From NCBI GenBank assembly GCA_944350385.1, contig CALVOV010000010.1, positions 1 to 34,333 of the forward strand: a stretch of DNA of 34,333 nucleotides, written 5' to 3'. This document shows, piece after piece, positions 7,740-16,948 of this stretch. A program made the position numbers and the translations under genes. The notes beneath the pieces were generated by a model that saw only the letters and a program-made list of their open reading frames with translations, was not told the origin of the DNA and searched no databases. Source of the DNA: an uncultured Bacilli bacterium (GTDB lineage: Bacteria > Bacillota_I > Bacilli_A > RF39 > UBA660). Position 1 is the stretch's first letter; each line of letters begins with the position of its first letter.

Positions 7740-9179
7740 ATGAAAAAATTAAATGACTTATATCCAGGAATAGGTACAGATATAAATATTAAAGCAATCA
7801 AAATAAATTCTAAAGAAGTAGAACCAGGAGATTTATTTGTATGTACTAAAGGAGTAACAGCCGATCGCCATGACTTTATTGATGATGCAATAGCTAATGG
7901 AGCTAGTGCAATAATAGTTTCAAAAGATATAAAAGGAAAAAGCGTTCCAATAATAAAAGTACCAGACACTAATAGAGAACTACCATATCTATGTCAAAAA
8001 TTCTATGACTATCCAGATAAGAAGATGACAATGATAGGTGTAACTGGAACCGATGGCAAAACATCAACAACAACAATCGTTCAGACTTTAATTGGTCCTG
8101 ATAAATGTGGTTATATAGGTACTAATGGTAGAAGTTGTGCTAAGTTCACTGGAGATAATCCAAATACTACTCCAGATGCCCACCATTTATATGCATATCT
8201 AGATGAATTTGTAAAATATGGTTGTAAATATACGGCTATGGAAGCATCAAGCGAAGCATTCTTTAGAAAAAGATTGGTAGCAACAACATATGATGTTTCA
8301 GCATATACCAATATTACTTCAGAACATTTAAATATTCATGGCTCTTTTGAAAACTATTTAGCATGTAAGTTAGAATTATTTAAAACAACTAAGAAAGATG
8401 GCTATTCAATTTTAAATAAAGATGATGAATATTTTGAAACAGTAAAAAATGCTTGCGTAGCTAATGTTTTAACTTATGGACAAGGAGCAGATAATGATTT
8501 ACAGATAGTTTCTTTTAATATTTATCCTACTCACACTAAAATTAAATTTAAATATCGTGGTGAAGAATTTGATGTTGATAGCCCTTTATTAGGAGATTTC
8601 AATGTTTATAATTTGGCTTGTGGATTACTAATTTGCTTATCGTTAGGCTTTAAATTAGAAGATTTATTATCTAGAATTTCTAATATCAAAATAAGTGGTC
8701 GTCTTGAATTATTAAACACTAAAACTCCATACTATGTCATGGTAGATTATGCTCACACTCCAAATGGTATAACTAAACTTTTAAATTTTGTTCATACCTT
8801 AGATATAAATAGATCAATAGTAGTAATTGGACAAGCAGGAGAAAGAGACTACTTAAAAAGACCAAAAGTAGGAAATGTTGTAGTAGAAAATGCCTCTTAC
8901 GCAATATTTACTTATGAAGATCCACGAAGTGAGGATCCACAGAAAATTTGTGAAGATATTATTAAAGAATTAAAAGAAACTCATAACAATTATGAAATAG
9001 TAATAGATAGAAGAGAAGCTATTCAAAAAGCTGTTGATATGGCTAAAGAAAAAGATATGGTTCTAATATTAGGAAAAGGTAATGAAACTTATGAAAAACT
9101 AAAAACAGGAACAATTTACTTTAATGATATTGAAGAAGCATACCAAGCAGTTGCCAATAGACAAATAAAAGAAGGATAA
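7740..9179 (+). CDS. murE: UDP-MurNAc-tripeptide synthetase (MurE)
   Basis: Cytoplasmic Mur ligase of 479 aa that adds the third amino acid of the peptidoglycan stem peptide, using ATP. Motifs: ATP loop GVTGTDGKTSTTT (100-112), the NTTPD substrate loop, EASSEAFF, TNITSEHLNIHGSFENY, and DYAHTPNG at the start of the C-terminal domain. The amino-acid selecting loop reads EDPRSEDP (from E393), where mDAP enzymes have DNPR and S. aureus-type L-Lys enzymes have DNPA. Arg396 is kept, which favours mDAP, but the two preceding residues differ, so specificity is uncertain. It stands alone ahead of a terminator, away from a dcw cluster, as is common for murE in some Firmicutes. Confidence 0.9.
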   Translation: MKKLNDLYPGIGTDINIKAIKINSKEVEPGDLFVCTKGVTADRHDFIDDAIANGASAIIVSKDIKGKSVPIIKVPDTNRELPYLCQKFYDYPDKKMTMIGVTGTDGKTSTTTIVQTLIGPDKCGYIGTNGRSCAKFTGDNPNTTPDAHHLYAYLDEFVKYGCKYTAMEASSEAFFRKRLVATTYDVSAYTNITSEHLNIHGSFENYLACKLELFKTTKKDGYSILNKDDEYFETVKNACVANVLTYGQGADNDLQIVSFNIYPTHTKIKFKYRGEEFDVDSPLLGDFNVYNLACGLLICLSLGFKLEDLLSRISNIKISGRLELLNTKTPYYVMVDYAHTPNGITKLLNFVHTLDINRSIVVIGQAGERDYLKRPKVGNVVVENASYAIFTYEDPRSEDPQKICEDIIKELKETHNNYEIVIDRREAIQKAVDMAKEKDMVLILGKGNETYEKLKTGTIYFNDIEEAYQAVANRQIKEG

Positions 9180-9194
9180 TATCCTTTCTTTTTT
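9171..9194 (+). terminator. Terminator at the end of murE
   Basis: A short stem (9171-9177 with 9181-9187, one G-T pair) with an AAT loop, then CTTTTTT. The murE stop TAA (9177-9179) is in the hairpin. The stem is modest, so readthrough into the next gene is possible. Confidence 0.6.
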
Positions 9195-9215
9195 CTAGTG
9201 AAAATAGGTGATCAA

Positions 9216-9683
9216 ATGTTAAAAAAAATTATTAAGTTAGTTCTACTTATTGCGTGGATGGCAATTATCTTTAACTTTTCTAATGATAATGGTACAGAAT
9301 CAACAAAAAAAAGTGATTTAGTAATTACTAAAATATATCAAGTAATAACTAATGCAGAGCCATCTAAAAAGCAATTGAAAAATATTATTGATAAATATGT
9401 GTATCCTATAAGAAAATTAGCTCATTTTACAGAATACGCTGTTTTGGGAATTCTATTGGTGAATTTTATTAATGAGTTTAAAATATTATCCATAAAAGTA
9501 ATAATCATTAGTGTGATACTATGTATGCTCTATGCTATAAGTGATGAGATACACCAATTATTTAGTGCTGGAAGATCAGCTAGAATACTTGATGTATTTA
9601 TTGATACATTAGGCTCAAGTACTGGTATAATTATTTATAAGTTATTAAATAATAAAAGCATGAGGAGTAAGAAATATGAATAA
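9216..9683 (+). CDS. VanZ-like family membrane protein
   Basis: 155-aa integral membrane protein. The VanZ family signature is clear: RKLAHFTEYAVLG, then SDEIHQLFSAGRSARILDVFIDTLGS. About four hydrophobic segments are present, with a short extracytoplasmic loop holding NDNGTES and a Lys-rich stretch. VanZ proteins are linked to teicoplanin and lipoglycopeptide resistance, but most chromosomal members have no proven role. The start is ATG 9216 because AGGTGAT (9206-9212) precedes it; the GTG at 9198 has no SD. It overlaps the flippase gene by 8 nt, so both are probably translated together, suggesting an envelope-related role. Confidence 0.82.
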   Translation: MLKKIIKLVLLIAWMAIIFNFSNDNGTESTKKSDLVITKIYQVITNAEPSKKQLKNIIDKYVYPIRKLAHFTEYAVLGILLVNFINEFKILSIKVIIISVILCMLYAISDEIHQLFSAGRSARILDVFIDTLGSSTGIIIYKLLNNKSMRSKKYE

Positions 9684-11082
9684 GAAAAAACAATTAGCTA
9701 AAAATACTCTTATTATTTTCTTTGGTAAAGCATCTACTCAATTAATTTCTTTCTTTTTATTACCACTTTATACTGGTTATTTAGCAACCAGTGAATATGG
9801 TAAAGTAGATTTAATCACAACTTATGTAACACTTTTAGTACCACTAATAACTTTAGAATTAGAAATGAGTATTTTTCGATGGTTAGTAGACTCAAGAGAT
9901 AATGAAAAAAAATACAAAAAGTTAATCACTAATAACTTTAATGTTTTAGGAATTGGTTTATTAATTTTTACTATTTTATATTTAATAGTTACTAGTTTCC
10001 TTCATTTAGAGTATCGCTGGTTAATTTTAATAGATATTATAGTCTGTACAATTTCCGGTAACTTTTTGCAAGTATCTAGAGGATTTGGAAAAACTTTAGA
10101 CTATGCTATTAGCTGCATTATTACTGGACTAACTACCATTATCAGTAATATTATTTTAATCGTTTTCTTAGGTTTAAGAGCAGATGGAATGATTATTTCT
10201 ATGGCTCTTGCTAATGGTCTATGTTCTTTATACCTTTTTATTAGATTAAAGTTGTATAAAATGATTAATTTTAAATTAACCGACTTTAAATTAATAAAAA
10301 ATATGAATGCTTATTCTATACCGCTTATTCCTAATAGTATATCTTGGTGGATAGTTAATGTTTCAGATCGTACTATAATAAAAGTAGTTTTAGGCACTGC
10401 TGCTAATGGTTTATATGCTGTTTCCAATAAATTTCCAACAATATTATCTTCCTTACTGGGTATTTTTAATCTTTCTTGGTCGGAATCAGCAGCACTTCAC
10501 ATAAATGAACCAGATAGAGATGAATTTTTTTCAGATATCTGTAATACTGTAGTTAAATTATTTACCTCCTTAGGAGTAGGAATGCTTGCTTGCTTACCTT
10601 TTGTTTTTCCTATATTAATTAATATTGAATATGATGAAGCTTTTTATTACATTCCACCATTAATATTAGGAAGTGTCTTTAATGTTTTAATATGTTTATA
10701 TAATGCTATTTATATAGCTAAGAAAATGACAAAACAAGTAGCTTCCATATCTGTTATAGGAGCTATCGTAAATATTATTATAAATGTCTTATTAATTAAA
10801 TATATTGGTTTATATGCAGCTAGTATTTCAACGGCAATTAGTTATTTTGTAATGATGATAAATCGTCACTATGATTTAAAAAAGTATGTAAAAATAAAAT
10901 ATGAAGATAGTCTTTTAATAAAGACAATCTTAATATATTTATTTGCAATTATCATCTATTATCAAAGAAATTTAGTACTGGATATTATATCTTTAATTAT
11001 AGTAGTAATTTATTGTTATCTATTAAATAGAAAATTTCTTTGGTCTACACTAATAAATGTTAAACAAAAGTTAGTAAAATAA
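9676..11082 (+). CDS. Wzx-type oligosaccharide/polysaccharide flippase
   Basis: 468-aa polytopic membrane protein of the MVF/polysaccharide-transport superfamily, with about 12-14 hydrophobic segments and short polar loops. The N-terminus has the typical pattern KNTLIIFFGKASTQLISFFL followed by LPLYTGYLATSEYGKVDLITTY. Such proteins move undecaprenyl-linked sugar units across the membrane. It resembles capsule/teichuronic flippases more than SpoVB or MurJ, which are longer and have other signature loops; this is judged by eye. No glycosyltransferase or polymerase is adjacent, so the substrate cannot be inferred. GAGGAG at 9662-9667 is the SD, inside the 3' end of the VanZ-like gene. Confidence 0.85.
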   Translation: MNKKKQLAKNTLIIFFGKASTQLISFFLLPLYTGYLATSEYGKVDLITTYVTLLVPLITLELEMSIFRWLVDSRDNEKKYKKLITNNFNVLGIGLLIFTILYLIVTSFLHLEYRWLILIDIIVCTISGNFLQVSRGFGKTLDYAISCIITGLTTIISNIILIVFLGLRADGMIISMALANGLCSLYLFIRLKLYKMINFKLTDFKLIKNMNAYSIPLIPNSISWWIVNVSDRTIIKVVLGTAANGLYAVSNKFPTILSSLLGIFNLSWSESAALHINEPDRDEFFSDICNTVVKLFTSLGVGMLACLPFVFPILINIEYDEAFYYIPPLILGSVFNVLICLYNAIYIAKKMTKQVASISVIGAIVNIIINVLLIKYIGLYAASISTAISYFVMMINRHYDLKKYVKIKYEDSLLIKTILIYLFAIIIYYQRNLVLDIISLIIVVIYCYLLNRKFLWSTLINVKQKLVK

Positions 11083-11092
11083 ATATATAAAA

Positions 11093-11112
11093 CATATAAT
11101 TTCGTAGGAGGT
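11093..11112 (+). promoter_or_regulatory. Candidate sigK promoter -10 and SD
   Basis: CATATAAT (11093-11100) contains a perfect SigA-type TATAAT but is also one base from the SigE -10 consensus (CATACAAT). No clear -35 of either type is visible. AGGAGGT (11106-11112) follows five nt later and ATG is at 11116. Confidence 0.45.
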
Positions 11113-11115
11113 TAT

Positions 11116-11814
11116 ATGTTTTTAAATTTGATTGAATTAATAAAAAATTTATTTTGTTTAACTGGTTCTTATTCTAACGATGTCTTTCAAGAGCCGTTAA
11201 GTGCTGAAGAAGAAGAAAAATATATATCACTGATGGAAAAAGGAGATAAAGAAGCTAGGAGTATTTTAATAGAACACAACCTTAGATTAGTTGCACATAT
11301 TGTAAAAAAATTTGATAAAAATTATCAAGATAATGATGATTTAATAAGTATAGGGACAATTGGTTTAATTAAAGGAGTAGACACATACTCTAAAGAAAAA
11401 GGAGTGAAGATAACCACTTATTGTGCAAGATGTATCGAAAATGAAATATTAATGCATTTTAGAACAAATAATAAATATTTAAAAGATATTTCTTTAAATG
11501 ATTATGTTGGATATGATAAAGATGGTAATGAAATTGCAATTCAAGATATTATGAAAACAGAGAATACAGACTTTATAGAAGAAATAGATTTAAAAGATAA
11601 TATAAAATTATTAAAAAAATATTTAAAAGTTTTGACTCCTAGAGAAAAAAATATTATCAATAGAAGATATGGTTTAGAAAATTATCAAGAAGAGACTCAA
11701 AGACAAATAGCTAAAAAAATAGGTATTAGTAGAAGTTATGTTTCCAGAATAGAAAAAAGAGCTTTAACAAAAATATTACGTGAATTTATTAAAAACAAAA
11801 AAATTGATAAATAA
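11116..11814 (+). CDS. sigK: Sporulation sigma factor SigK (with pro-sequence)
   Basis: 232-aa sigma-70 family protein that matches SigK in length and motif order. Region 2 has IEHNLRLVAHIVKKF, DLISIGTIGLIKGVDTYS and TTYCARCIENEILMHFR; region 4 has LTPREKNII, RQIAKKIGISRSYVSRIEKRAL. The first ~18 residues are a hydrophobic leader (FLNLIELIKNLFCLTG) before SYSNDVFQEPLS, which aligns with the B. subtilis pro-SigK cleavage region SY-KNNAF-QPLS. In B. subtilis SpoIVFB cuts there, so activation by regulated proteolysis is likely here. SigK directs late mother-cell genes (cortex, coat, mother-cell lysis). The gene is uninterrupted, so no skin-like excision is needed. SigE is the alternative, but the ISRSYVSRIEKRAL and LIEHNLRLVAHI details fit SigK best. 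Confidence 0.88.
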   Translation: MFLNLIELIKNLFCLTGSYSNDVFQEPLSAEEEEKYISLMEKGDKEARSILIEHNLRLVAHIVKKFDKNYQDNDDLISIGTIGLIKGVDTYSKEKGVKITTYCARCIENEILMHFRTNNKYLKDISLNDYVGYDKDGNEIAIQDIMKTENTDFIEEIDLKDNIKLLKKYLKVLTPREKNIINRRYGLENYQEETQRQIAKKIGISRSYVSRIEKRALTKILREFIKNKKIDK

Positions 11815-11832
11815 AAAATAATAGTTTATAAT
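11804..11832 (+). promoter_or_regulatory. SigA-type promoter of yqeGH
   Basis: TTGATA (11804-11809), 17-nt spacer, TATAAT (11827-11832). The -35 overlaps the last codons of sigK. The SD GGTGAT starts at 11841, about where transcription should begin. Confidence 0.75.
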
Positions 11833-11849
11833 TATTAGCAGGTGATAAT

Positions 11850-12368
11850 ATGGCTTATTTAAAACCAAGCAGATATTATAAAAATATTTATTTAATTGAT
11901 TATACTAAACTAAAAGAAGAAGGAATCAAGTGCTTAATCTTTGATTTAGACAACACTTTGGGAAAAATGAATAACCTTAGTTGTCCGGAAGAGACTAAGA
12001 AACTTTTAAAAAATTTGCAAAAAGATTTCTTTATCTTTATTTGCAGTAATAATACAAGAAGTAGAATAAATCCTTATCTTCGAGAATTAGGAGTAGGTGG
12101 AATATCCTGGAGTCTAAAGCCTTCAACCAGAGCCTTAAAAAAAATAAAACATGATTATAAATTTTCCAAAAAAGAAATGGTAATTATAGGAGATCAAATA
12201 GTTACAGATATTTTAGCTGGAAAAAGATTTAAAATAAAAACAATACTAGTAGACCCATTAGGTAATAAAGATTTGAAAGTAACAGGTATAAATAGATGGA
12301 TTGAAAATAAAATATTAGATAAATACAAAACCAGAGGAGTATTTGAAAGAGGTAAATATTATGAGTAG
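11850..12368 (+). CDS. yqeG: YqeG family HAD IIIA-type phosphatase
   Basis: 172-aa HAD-superfamily protein. Motif I is FDLDNTLG (two catalytic Asp), motif II the FICSNN strand, motif III KPSTRALKK and motif IV IIGDQIVTDILAGKR. There is no large cap domain, as expected for the IIIA/YqeG group, related to mitochondrial PGP phosphatases such as GEP4. The substrate of bacterial YqeG is not firmly known. SD GGTGAT is at 11841-11846. It overlaps yqeH by 8 nt, and the yqeG-yqeH pairing is the usual one in Bacilli. Confidence 0.92.
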   Translation: MAYLKPSRYYKNIYLIDYTKLKEEGIKCLIFDLDNTLGKMNNLSCPEETKKLLKNLQKDFFIFICSNNTRSRINPYLRELGVGGISWSLKPSTRALKKIKHDYKFSKKEMVIIGDQIVTDILAGKRFKIKTILVDPLGNKDLKVTGINRWIENKILDKYKTRGVFERGKYYE

Positions 12369-13380
12369 TGAAAATGAACCTAAAAAATGTCTAGGATGTG
12401 GTGTAATACTACAAGATCAAAATATATTACAAGAAGGATATATAACTAGTTTAGAAAACGATATTTGTCAAAGATGCTTTAGAATGAAAAATTATGGAGA
12501 ATATCAAGTAGTAACAAAATCTAATGAGGAGTATCTAAATATATTAAAAACAGTAGGAAAAACAAAAGACTTAGTTTTATATATTACAGATTTATTAAAT
12601 CTTGAAGAAGACTTTACTCAAATAAGAGAATTGTTACCAAATAAAATGATTTTAGTATTAAATAAAAAAGATGTTCTTCCAAAATCAGTAAAAGAAAAGA
12701 AACTAATAAAGTATCTAGAAGATAGAAATATACATGTTGAAGAAATTATCGTTATTAGTTGCAACAAAAATTATAATATAGATTACTTATTAAAAATAAT
12801 TAAATATTATCAAACAAGTAGAAATGTTTATGTAGTAGGACATACTAATGCTGGCAAATCATCATTAATTAATAAGTTAATAAAAAATTATTCTACTAAT
12901 ACTCAAGAATTAACTATGTCACCACTTCCAAGTACAACACTAAATATGGTAAATATTGAAATAAATGAATACTTAAATTTAATAGATACCCCAGGACTAG
13001 TAGATGCAGGATCAATATTAAATCATGTAGATGAAAAATTAGTAAAAAAAATATCTCCAAGAAAAGAAATTAAACCAAGAACATATCAATTAAGAAAAAA
13101 TCAATCACTAATAATTGAAAATTTAATAAGAATTGATTATGTTGAAGGAAGTAAGAATAGTTTTACTCTTTATATCTCAAATGATTTAAAAGTGAAAAGA
13201 TTATTAAACATACTTAATAATAATGACCTAAAAGAATTAAATAAAACAACATATAACGTTAAATATGATGAAGATTTAGTAATTTCCGGTTTAGGATTTA
13301 TTAAAATAGTAAATAAAGGTGTCATTGATATTTATATTGATAAAGATGTTAAAATCTTTACAAGAAAGTCATTAATATAA
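12361..13380 (+). CDS. yqeH: Ribosome biogenesis GTPase YqeH
   Basis: 339-aa circularly permuted GTPase needed for 30S subunit assembly. An N-terminal zinc finger (C10, C13, C36, C39) is followed by G4 (LNKKD), then G1 GHTNAGKSS (160-168) and G3 LIDTPGLVD, i.e. the permuted G4-G5-G1-G2-G3 order. The ~120 C-terminal residues match the RNA-binding YqeH tail. The start is ATG 12361 with AAAGAGGT (12346-12353); the in-frame TTG at 12343 lies before the SD. Translation is coupled to yqeG by an 8-nt overlap. Confidence 0.95.
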   Translation: MSSENEPKKCLGCGVILQDQNILQEGYITSLENDICQRCFRMKNYGEYQVVTKSNEEYLNILKTVGKTKDLVLYITDLLNLEEDFTQIRELLPNKMILVLNKKDVLPKSVKEKKLIKYLEDRNIHVEEIIVISCNKNYNIDYLLKIIKYYQTSRNVYVVGHTNAGKSSLINKLIKNYSTNTQELTMSPLPSTTLNMVNIEINEYLNLIDTPGLVDAGSILNHVDEKLVKKISPRKEIKPRTYQLRKNQSLIIENLIRIDYVEGSKNSFTLYISNDLKVKRLLNILNNNDLKELNKTTYNVKYDEDLVISGLGFIKIVNKGVIDIYIDKDVKIFTRKSLI

Positions 13381-13381
13381 C

Positions 13382-13410
13382 TTGAAAAATTTGTCAAAAT
13401 ATGATATATA
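13382..13410 (+). promoter_or_regulatory. Extended -10 promoter of dnaG-rpoD-trmK
   Basis: TTGAAA (13382-13387), 17-nt spacer ending in TGA, then TATATA (13405-13410). It starts directly after the yqeH stop. An overlapping TATAAT register (13407-13412) is also available. Confidence 0.6.
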
Positions 13411-13441
13411 ATACATTGTTTATACAGTGGGGTGATGTCTA

Positions 13442-15166
13442 ATGAATAATGATTTAGCAAATCAAATTCGTTCTAAAGTAGATATTGTAGACATCATAGG
13501 TGAACGCATTCCCTTAGTAGCTAGAGGAAAGAATCTCTTTGGTGTATGTCCATTTCATGATGATTCTAATCCATCTATGTGTGTATCTAGAGAAAAACAA
13601 ATATATACTTGTTTCTCTTGTCACGCTACTGGGAATGTTTTTACTTTTCTAATGAATTACGAACATATTGACTTTAAGACAGCACTAAAAGAATTAGGAG
13701 ATAAAGTAGGAATTAATACTTCTGGTATTCAAATAGCAAAAAAAACGACTAAGTATGATAAATTATACGAAGCATATAATATCGCTGTAAAATACTTTCA
13801 AAATAATTTATCATCAAACGTTGGTAAACAAGCTAAAGAATATTTAAAAAATAGAAGTATTGATGAAAAGGTTATTAAAGAATTTGAAATAGGATTAGCT
13901 CTTGAATCAAGAGATGATTTAACAACTATTTTGAAAAATAAAAACTATGATTTAGTCACTTTAAATAAAATAGGTTTATCAAGTGATGATCATGATATTT
14001 ACATAGATAGGATAATGTTTCCTTTATATGATGTATCTGGACAAGTAGTAGGTTTTAGTGGTCGTATTTATAAAGATATTGATTTAAATAAATACTTAAA
14101 TACTAAAGAAACAGAAATTTTTAAAAAAGGAGAAATGTTATATCACTATCACATTGCAAAAGAAGAATGTCGCGTTAAGAAAAGTGTTATCGTGATGGAA
14201 GGCTTTATGGATGTTATTAGAGCAAGTACTATTGGTATTCGCAATACTGTTGCTTTAATGGGAACAGCACTTACTAAGGAGCAAATAGCTTTATTAAAAA
14301 GATTGTCTCCAAATATTATTTTATGTTTAGATGGTGATGATCCAGGAGTGCATGCTACTCTAAGTATTGGTGAGGAACTATTAGAGCAAGGAATAGAACC
14401 AAAAGTAATCTCTTTACCTAACCCAGAAGATCCCGATAGTTATATTTTAAAAAATGGTGAGGATAAATTTAAAGCATTAATTGAAAATTCTCTACACTTT
14501 AGTGATTATAAAATTGCTAAGTTAAAAGAAAAAGTCAACTTTAAAAGTGACGAAGAAACCGCAGAATACATAAATAGTGTTTTGAAAGAAACAAGTAAGA
14601 TAACTGACCAAATACGTATTGAAGTTATATTGAAAAGACTTGCAAAAGAGTTCGATATCGGTTATAATACACTCGAAATGCGCTTAAAAGATCTTTCACA
14701 AGCCAAAAAAATACAACAAACACCTAATATTATCATTCCACATAAAATTAGAAGTAAAGATAAATATATAAAAGCGATGGAACAAGTTATATACTTCATG
14801 TTTTACAATGACTTTGTAATTACTCAAGCAGAGCGTGAACATCTCGTTTTTGCAACAGAAGAAATGCGAATTCTATGTAGCGAAATCATTTATTATTATA
14901 ATAAGTATGGAAAAGTTAATATAGCGGATTTCTATACATATATTCAGGATAAAGAAAGTATTCTAAAACTTTTCAATGAGATAATAGCCGGAGAATATTT
15001 AGAAAAAACTACTAAAGAAGATTTACTCTTATACTTTAAAGTAATTAGGGAATATGGTAAAAATCAAGAAATAAAAAGACTTACCAATTTAATGAAGAAA
15101 GAAATCAATCCTTTAGAACAAGCTAAGATAGTTGAAAAAATTAGAAAACTTAGAATAGGAGAATAG
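13442..15166 (+). CDS. dnaG: DNA primase
   Basis: 574-aa replicative primase that makes RNA primers at the fork. The N-terminal CHC2 zinc ribbon has C36, H39, C57 and C60. The TOPRIM core shows VIVMEGFMD and [11 protein letters not shown], holding the metal-binding acidic residues. The ~130-residue C-terminal part corresponds to the DnaB-helicase interaction domain and is divergent. Length is slightly below B. subtilis DnaG (603 aa). GGGGTGAT (13429-13436) is the SD. dnaG-rpoD is the classic macromolecular synthesis operon, here without rpsU and with only two nt between dnaG and rpoD. Confidence 0.97.
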   Translation: MNNDLANQIRSKVDIVDIIGERIPLVARGKNLFGVCPFHDDSNPSMCVSREKQIYTCFSCHATGNVFTFLMNYEHIDFKTALKELGDKVGINTSGIQIAKKTTKYDKLYEAYNIAVKYFQNNLSSNVGKQAKEYLKNRSIDEKVIKEFEIGLALESRDDLTTILKNKNYDLVTLNKIGLSSDDHDIYIDRIMFPLYDVSGQVVGFSGRIYKDIDLNKYLNTKETEIFKKGEMLYHYHIAKEECRVKKSVIVMEGFMDVIRASTIGIRNTVALMGTALTKEQIALLKRLSPNIILCLDGDDPGVHATLSIGEELLEQGIEPKVISLPNPEDPDSYILKNGEDKFKALIENSLHFSDYKIAKLKEKVNFKSDEETAEYINSVLKETSKITDQIRIEVILKRLAKEFDIGYNTLEMRLKDLSQAKKIQQTPNIIIPHKIRSKDKYIKAMEQVIYFMFYNDFVITQAEREHLVFATEEMRILCSEIIYYYNKYGKVNIADFYTYIQDKESILKLFNEIIAGEYLEKTTKEDLLLYFKVIREYGKNQEIKRLTNLMKKEINPLEQAKIVEKIRKLRIGE

Positions 15167-15168
15167 AT

Positions 15169-16263
15169 ATGGTTGGAGAAATTAAAACATTAGAAGAAAG
15201 AAAAAATAAACTAATCGAAATAGGAAAAAAACAAGGATTCATTACTTATGAACAGTTAGTTGATGAATTAAAAGGTCTAGAAATGGATAGTGATTCTCTA
15301 GATGATTTATATAATTCATTAATGGAAGCTAATATTGAAATAGTAACTGAAGATGGCACTGATGATGCAACTGGTGAGGACATTACAGCAGATAGTGATG
15401 TTGAAGAATTAACATTATCAAAGGATGTAAAAATAAACGACCCTGTAAGAATGTACTTAAAAGAGATAGGACGCATTAACCTATTATCTTCAGATGAAGA
15501 ATTTGAATATGCTAAACTTGCAGCTGATAGTGATGAAGAAGCAAAAAGAATGTTAGCTGAGTCAAACTTACGTTTAGTAGTATCTATTGCAAAACGTTAT
15601 GTTGGAAGAGGAATGTTGTTCCTAGATTTAATTCAAGAAGGAAATATTGGTTTAATGAAAGCAGTAGATAAATTTGATTTTAGTAAAGGATATAAATTTT
15701 CTACATATGCCACTTGGTGGATTAGACAAGCCATCACTCGTGCTATAGCTGATCAAGCTAGAACAATTCGTGTTCCAGTTCATATGGTAGAAACAATTAA
15801 TAAATTAGCTCGTGTTCAACGTCAATTGACACAAGAATTAAATAGAGAGCCAACAGATGAAGAAATAGCCAAAAGACTAGGAATTACAGTAGAAAAAGTG
15901 CGTGAAGTATACAAGGTTTCTCAAGACCCAGTTTCTCTAGAAACACCAATTGGTGAAGAAGACGATTCTCATTTAGGAGATTTTATTAAAGATACCATGA
16001 CAATGGGACCAGAAGAATATGCTACTGTAGAAATGTTAAAAGAAGAATTAGATGGAGTTTTAGGAACTCTAACTGAAAGAGAAGAAAAAGTACTAAGATT
16101 AAGATTTGGCTTAGATGATGGACAGTGTAGAACACTAGAAGAAGTAGGACAAATCTTTGGTGTTACTCGTGAACGTATTCGTCAAATAGAAGCTAAAGCT
16201 TTAAGAAAATTAAGACATCCATCTCGTTCTAGAAAATTAAAAGACTTCTTAACAGACTATTGA
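15169..16263 (+). CDS. rpoD: Primary sigma factor RpoD (SigA)
   Basis: 364-aa housekeeping sigma-70. Region 1.1-like N-terminus with an acidic linker (about residues 55-85), then [11 protein letters not shown] (region 1.2), [16 protein letters not shown] and [19 protein letters not shown] (2.1-2.2), [19 protein letters not shown] (2.3-2.4), [14 protein letters not shown] (3.0), and [20 protein letters not shown] (4.2 helix-turn-helix). Length matches Bacilli SigA. AGGAGA (15158-15163) in the end of dnaG is the SD. It recognises the TTGAxA/TATAAT promoters seen throughout this window. Confidence 0.98.
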   Translation: MVGEIKTLEERKNKLIEIGKKQGFITYEQLVDELKGLEMDSDSLDDLYNSLMEANIEIVTEDGTDDATGEDITADSDVEELTLSKDVKINDPVRMYLKEIGRINLLSSDEEFEYAKLAADSDEEAKRMLAESNLRLVVSIAKRYVGRGMLFLDLIQEGNIGLMKAVDKFDFSKGYKFSTYATWWIRQAITRAIADQARTIRVPVHMVETINKLARVQRQLTQELNREPTDEEIAKRLGITVEKVREVYKVSQDPVSLETPIGEEDDSHLGDFIKDTMTMGPEEYATVEMLKEELDGVLGTLTEREEKVLRLRFGLDDGQCRTLEEVGQIFGVTRERIRQIEAKALRKLRHPSRSRKLKDFLTDY

Positions 16264-16934
16264 AAATAAATAATCGTTTAAAAGTTCTAGGAGATTTGGT
16301 TCCAGACAATAGTGTTTGCCTTGATATCGGATGTGATCATGCCTTTCTAGATATTTACCTAGAAAAAAGTAATCGTGGTATCAAAACAATTGCCGCAGAT
16401 ATAGCTGAAGGGCCACTAGAACAAGCAAAACAGAATATTAAAAGAGAAAAATTAGAAAGAAAAATAGAAGTAAGACTAGGCAATGGTTTGGATACATATA
16501 CAGAAGATATTAATACCATAATTATATCTGGTATGGGTGGTAGAAATATAATTGGTATATTTAAAAATAATTTAAAAAAAATAAAAAATGTCACAACATT
16601 AATATTGAGTCCAAATAATTATCAAGAAGATGTAAAAAGATATTTTTGTAAAAATGAATTTTATATAGAAGATGAAGTCTTTGTAAAAGATAAGAAATTT
16701 ATCTATCAGATAATAATATTAAAAAGAGGTAATAAAAAATATACTAAAAAACAATATTTTTTCGGACCTATTCTTTTAATAAAAAAAGGAGATTTATTTA
16801 AAGAATATTACGAAAGAGAATATAAAACAAGAGAAATAATGCTAGAGTTTTTACCTAAGCGTTTTCACTTAAAAAGATATCATCTCAAACAAGAATTAAA
16901 AGAAATAAAAAAAGAATTAGAAGAAGTCAAATAA
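16260..16934 (+). CDS. trmK: tRNA (adenine22-N1)-methyltransferase TrmK
   Basis: 224-aa SAM-dependent Rossmann methyltransferase modifying A22 in the tRNA D-loop. SAM-binding motif I is [14 protein letters not shown], with [16 protein letters not shown] next; the signature [10 protein letters not shown] and LSPNN (NPPY-like catalytic loop) follow. The C-terminal ~70 residues form the helical domain. The only plausible start is TTG 16260, overlapping the rpoD stop as TTGA; there is no in-frame ATG nearby and no SD upstream, so it probably relies on termination-reinitiation from rpoD. In Bacilli trmK follows sigA in the same way; the usual next gene, a Nif3/DUF34 protein (yqfO), is absent. Confidence 0.92.
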   Translation: MKINNRLKVLGDLVPDNSVCLDIGCDHAFLDIYLEKSNRGIKTIAADIAEGPLEQAKQNIKREKLERKIEVRLGNGLDTYTEDINTIIISGMGGRNIIGIFKNNLKKIKNVTTLILSPNNYQEDVKRYFCKNEFYIEDEVFVKDKKFIYQIIILKRGNKKYTKKQYFFGPILLIKKGDLFKEYYEREYKTREIMLEFLPKRFHLKRYHLKQELKEIKKELEEVK

Positions 16935-16948
16935 GACTTCTTCTTTTT
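16920..16948 (+). terminator. Terminator of dnaG-rpoD-trmK
   Basis: Perfect 9-bp stem (16920-16928 with 16935-16943), 6-nt loop holding the trmK TAA, T-rich tail to 16948. It also lies just beyond the stop of the convergent TIGR04086 gene and may serve both. Confidence 0.85.

Noticed and set aside
11116..11814. SigE or a general stress sigma factor in place of SigK
   Set aside because: The length, the short hydrophobic leader and the conserved region 2 and 4 strings match SigK more closely.
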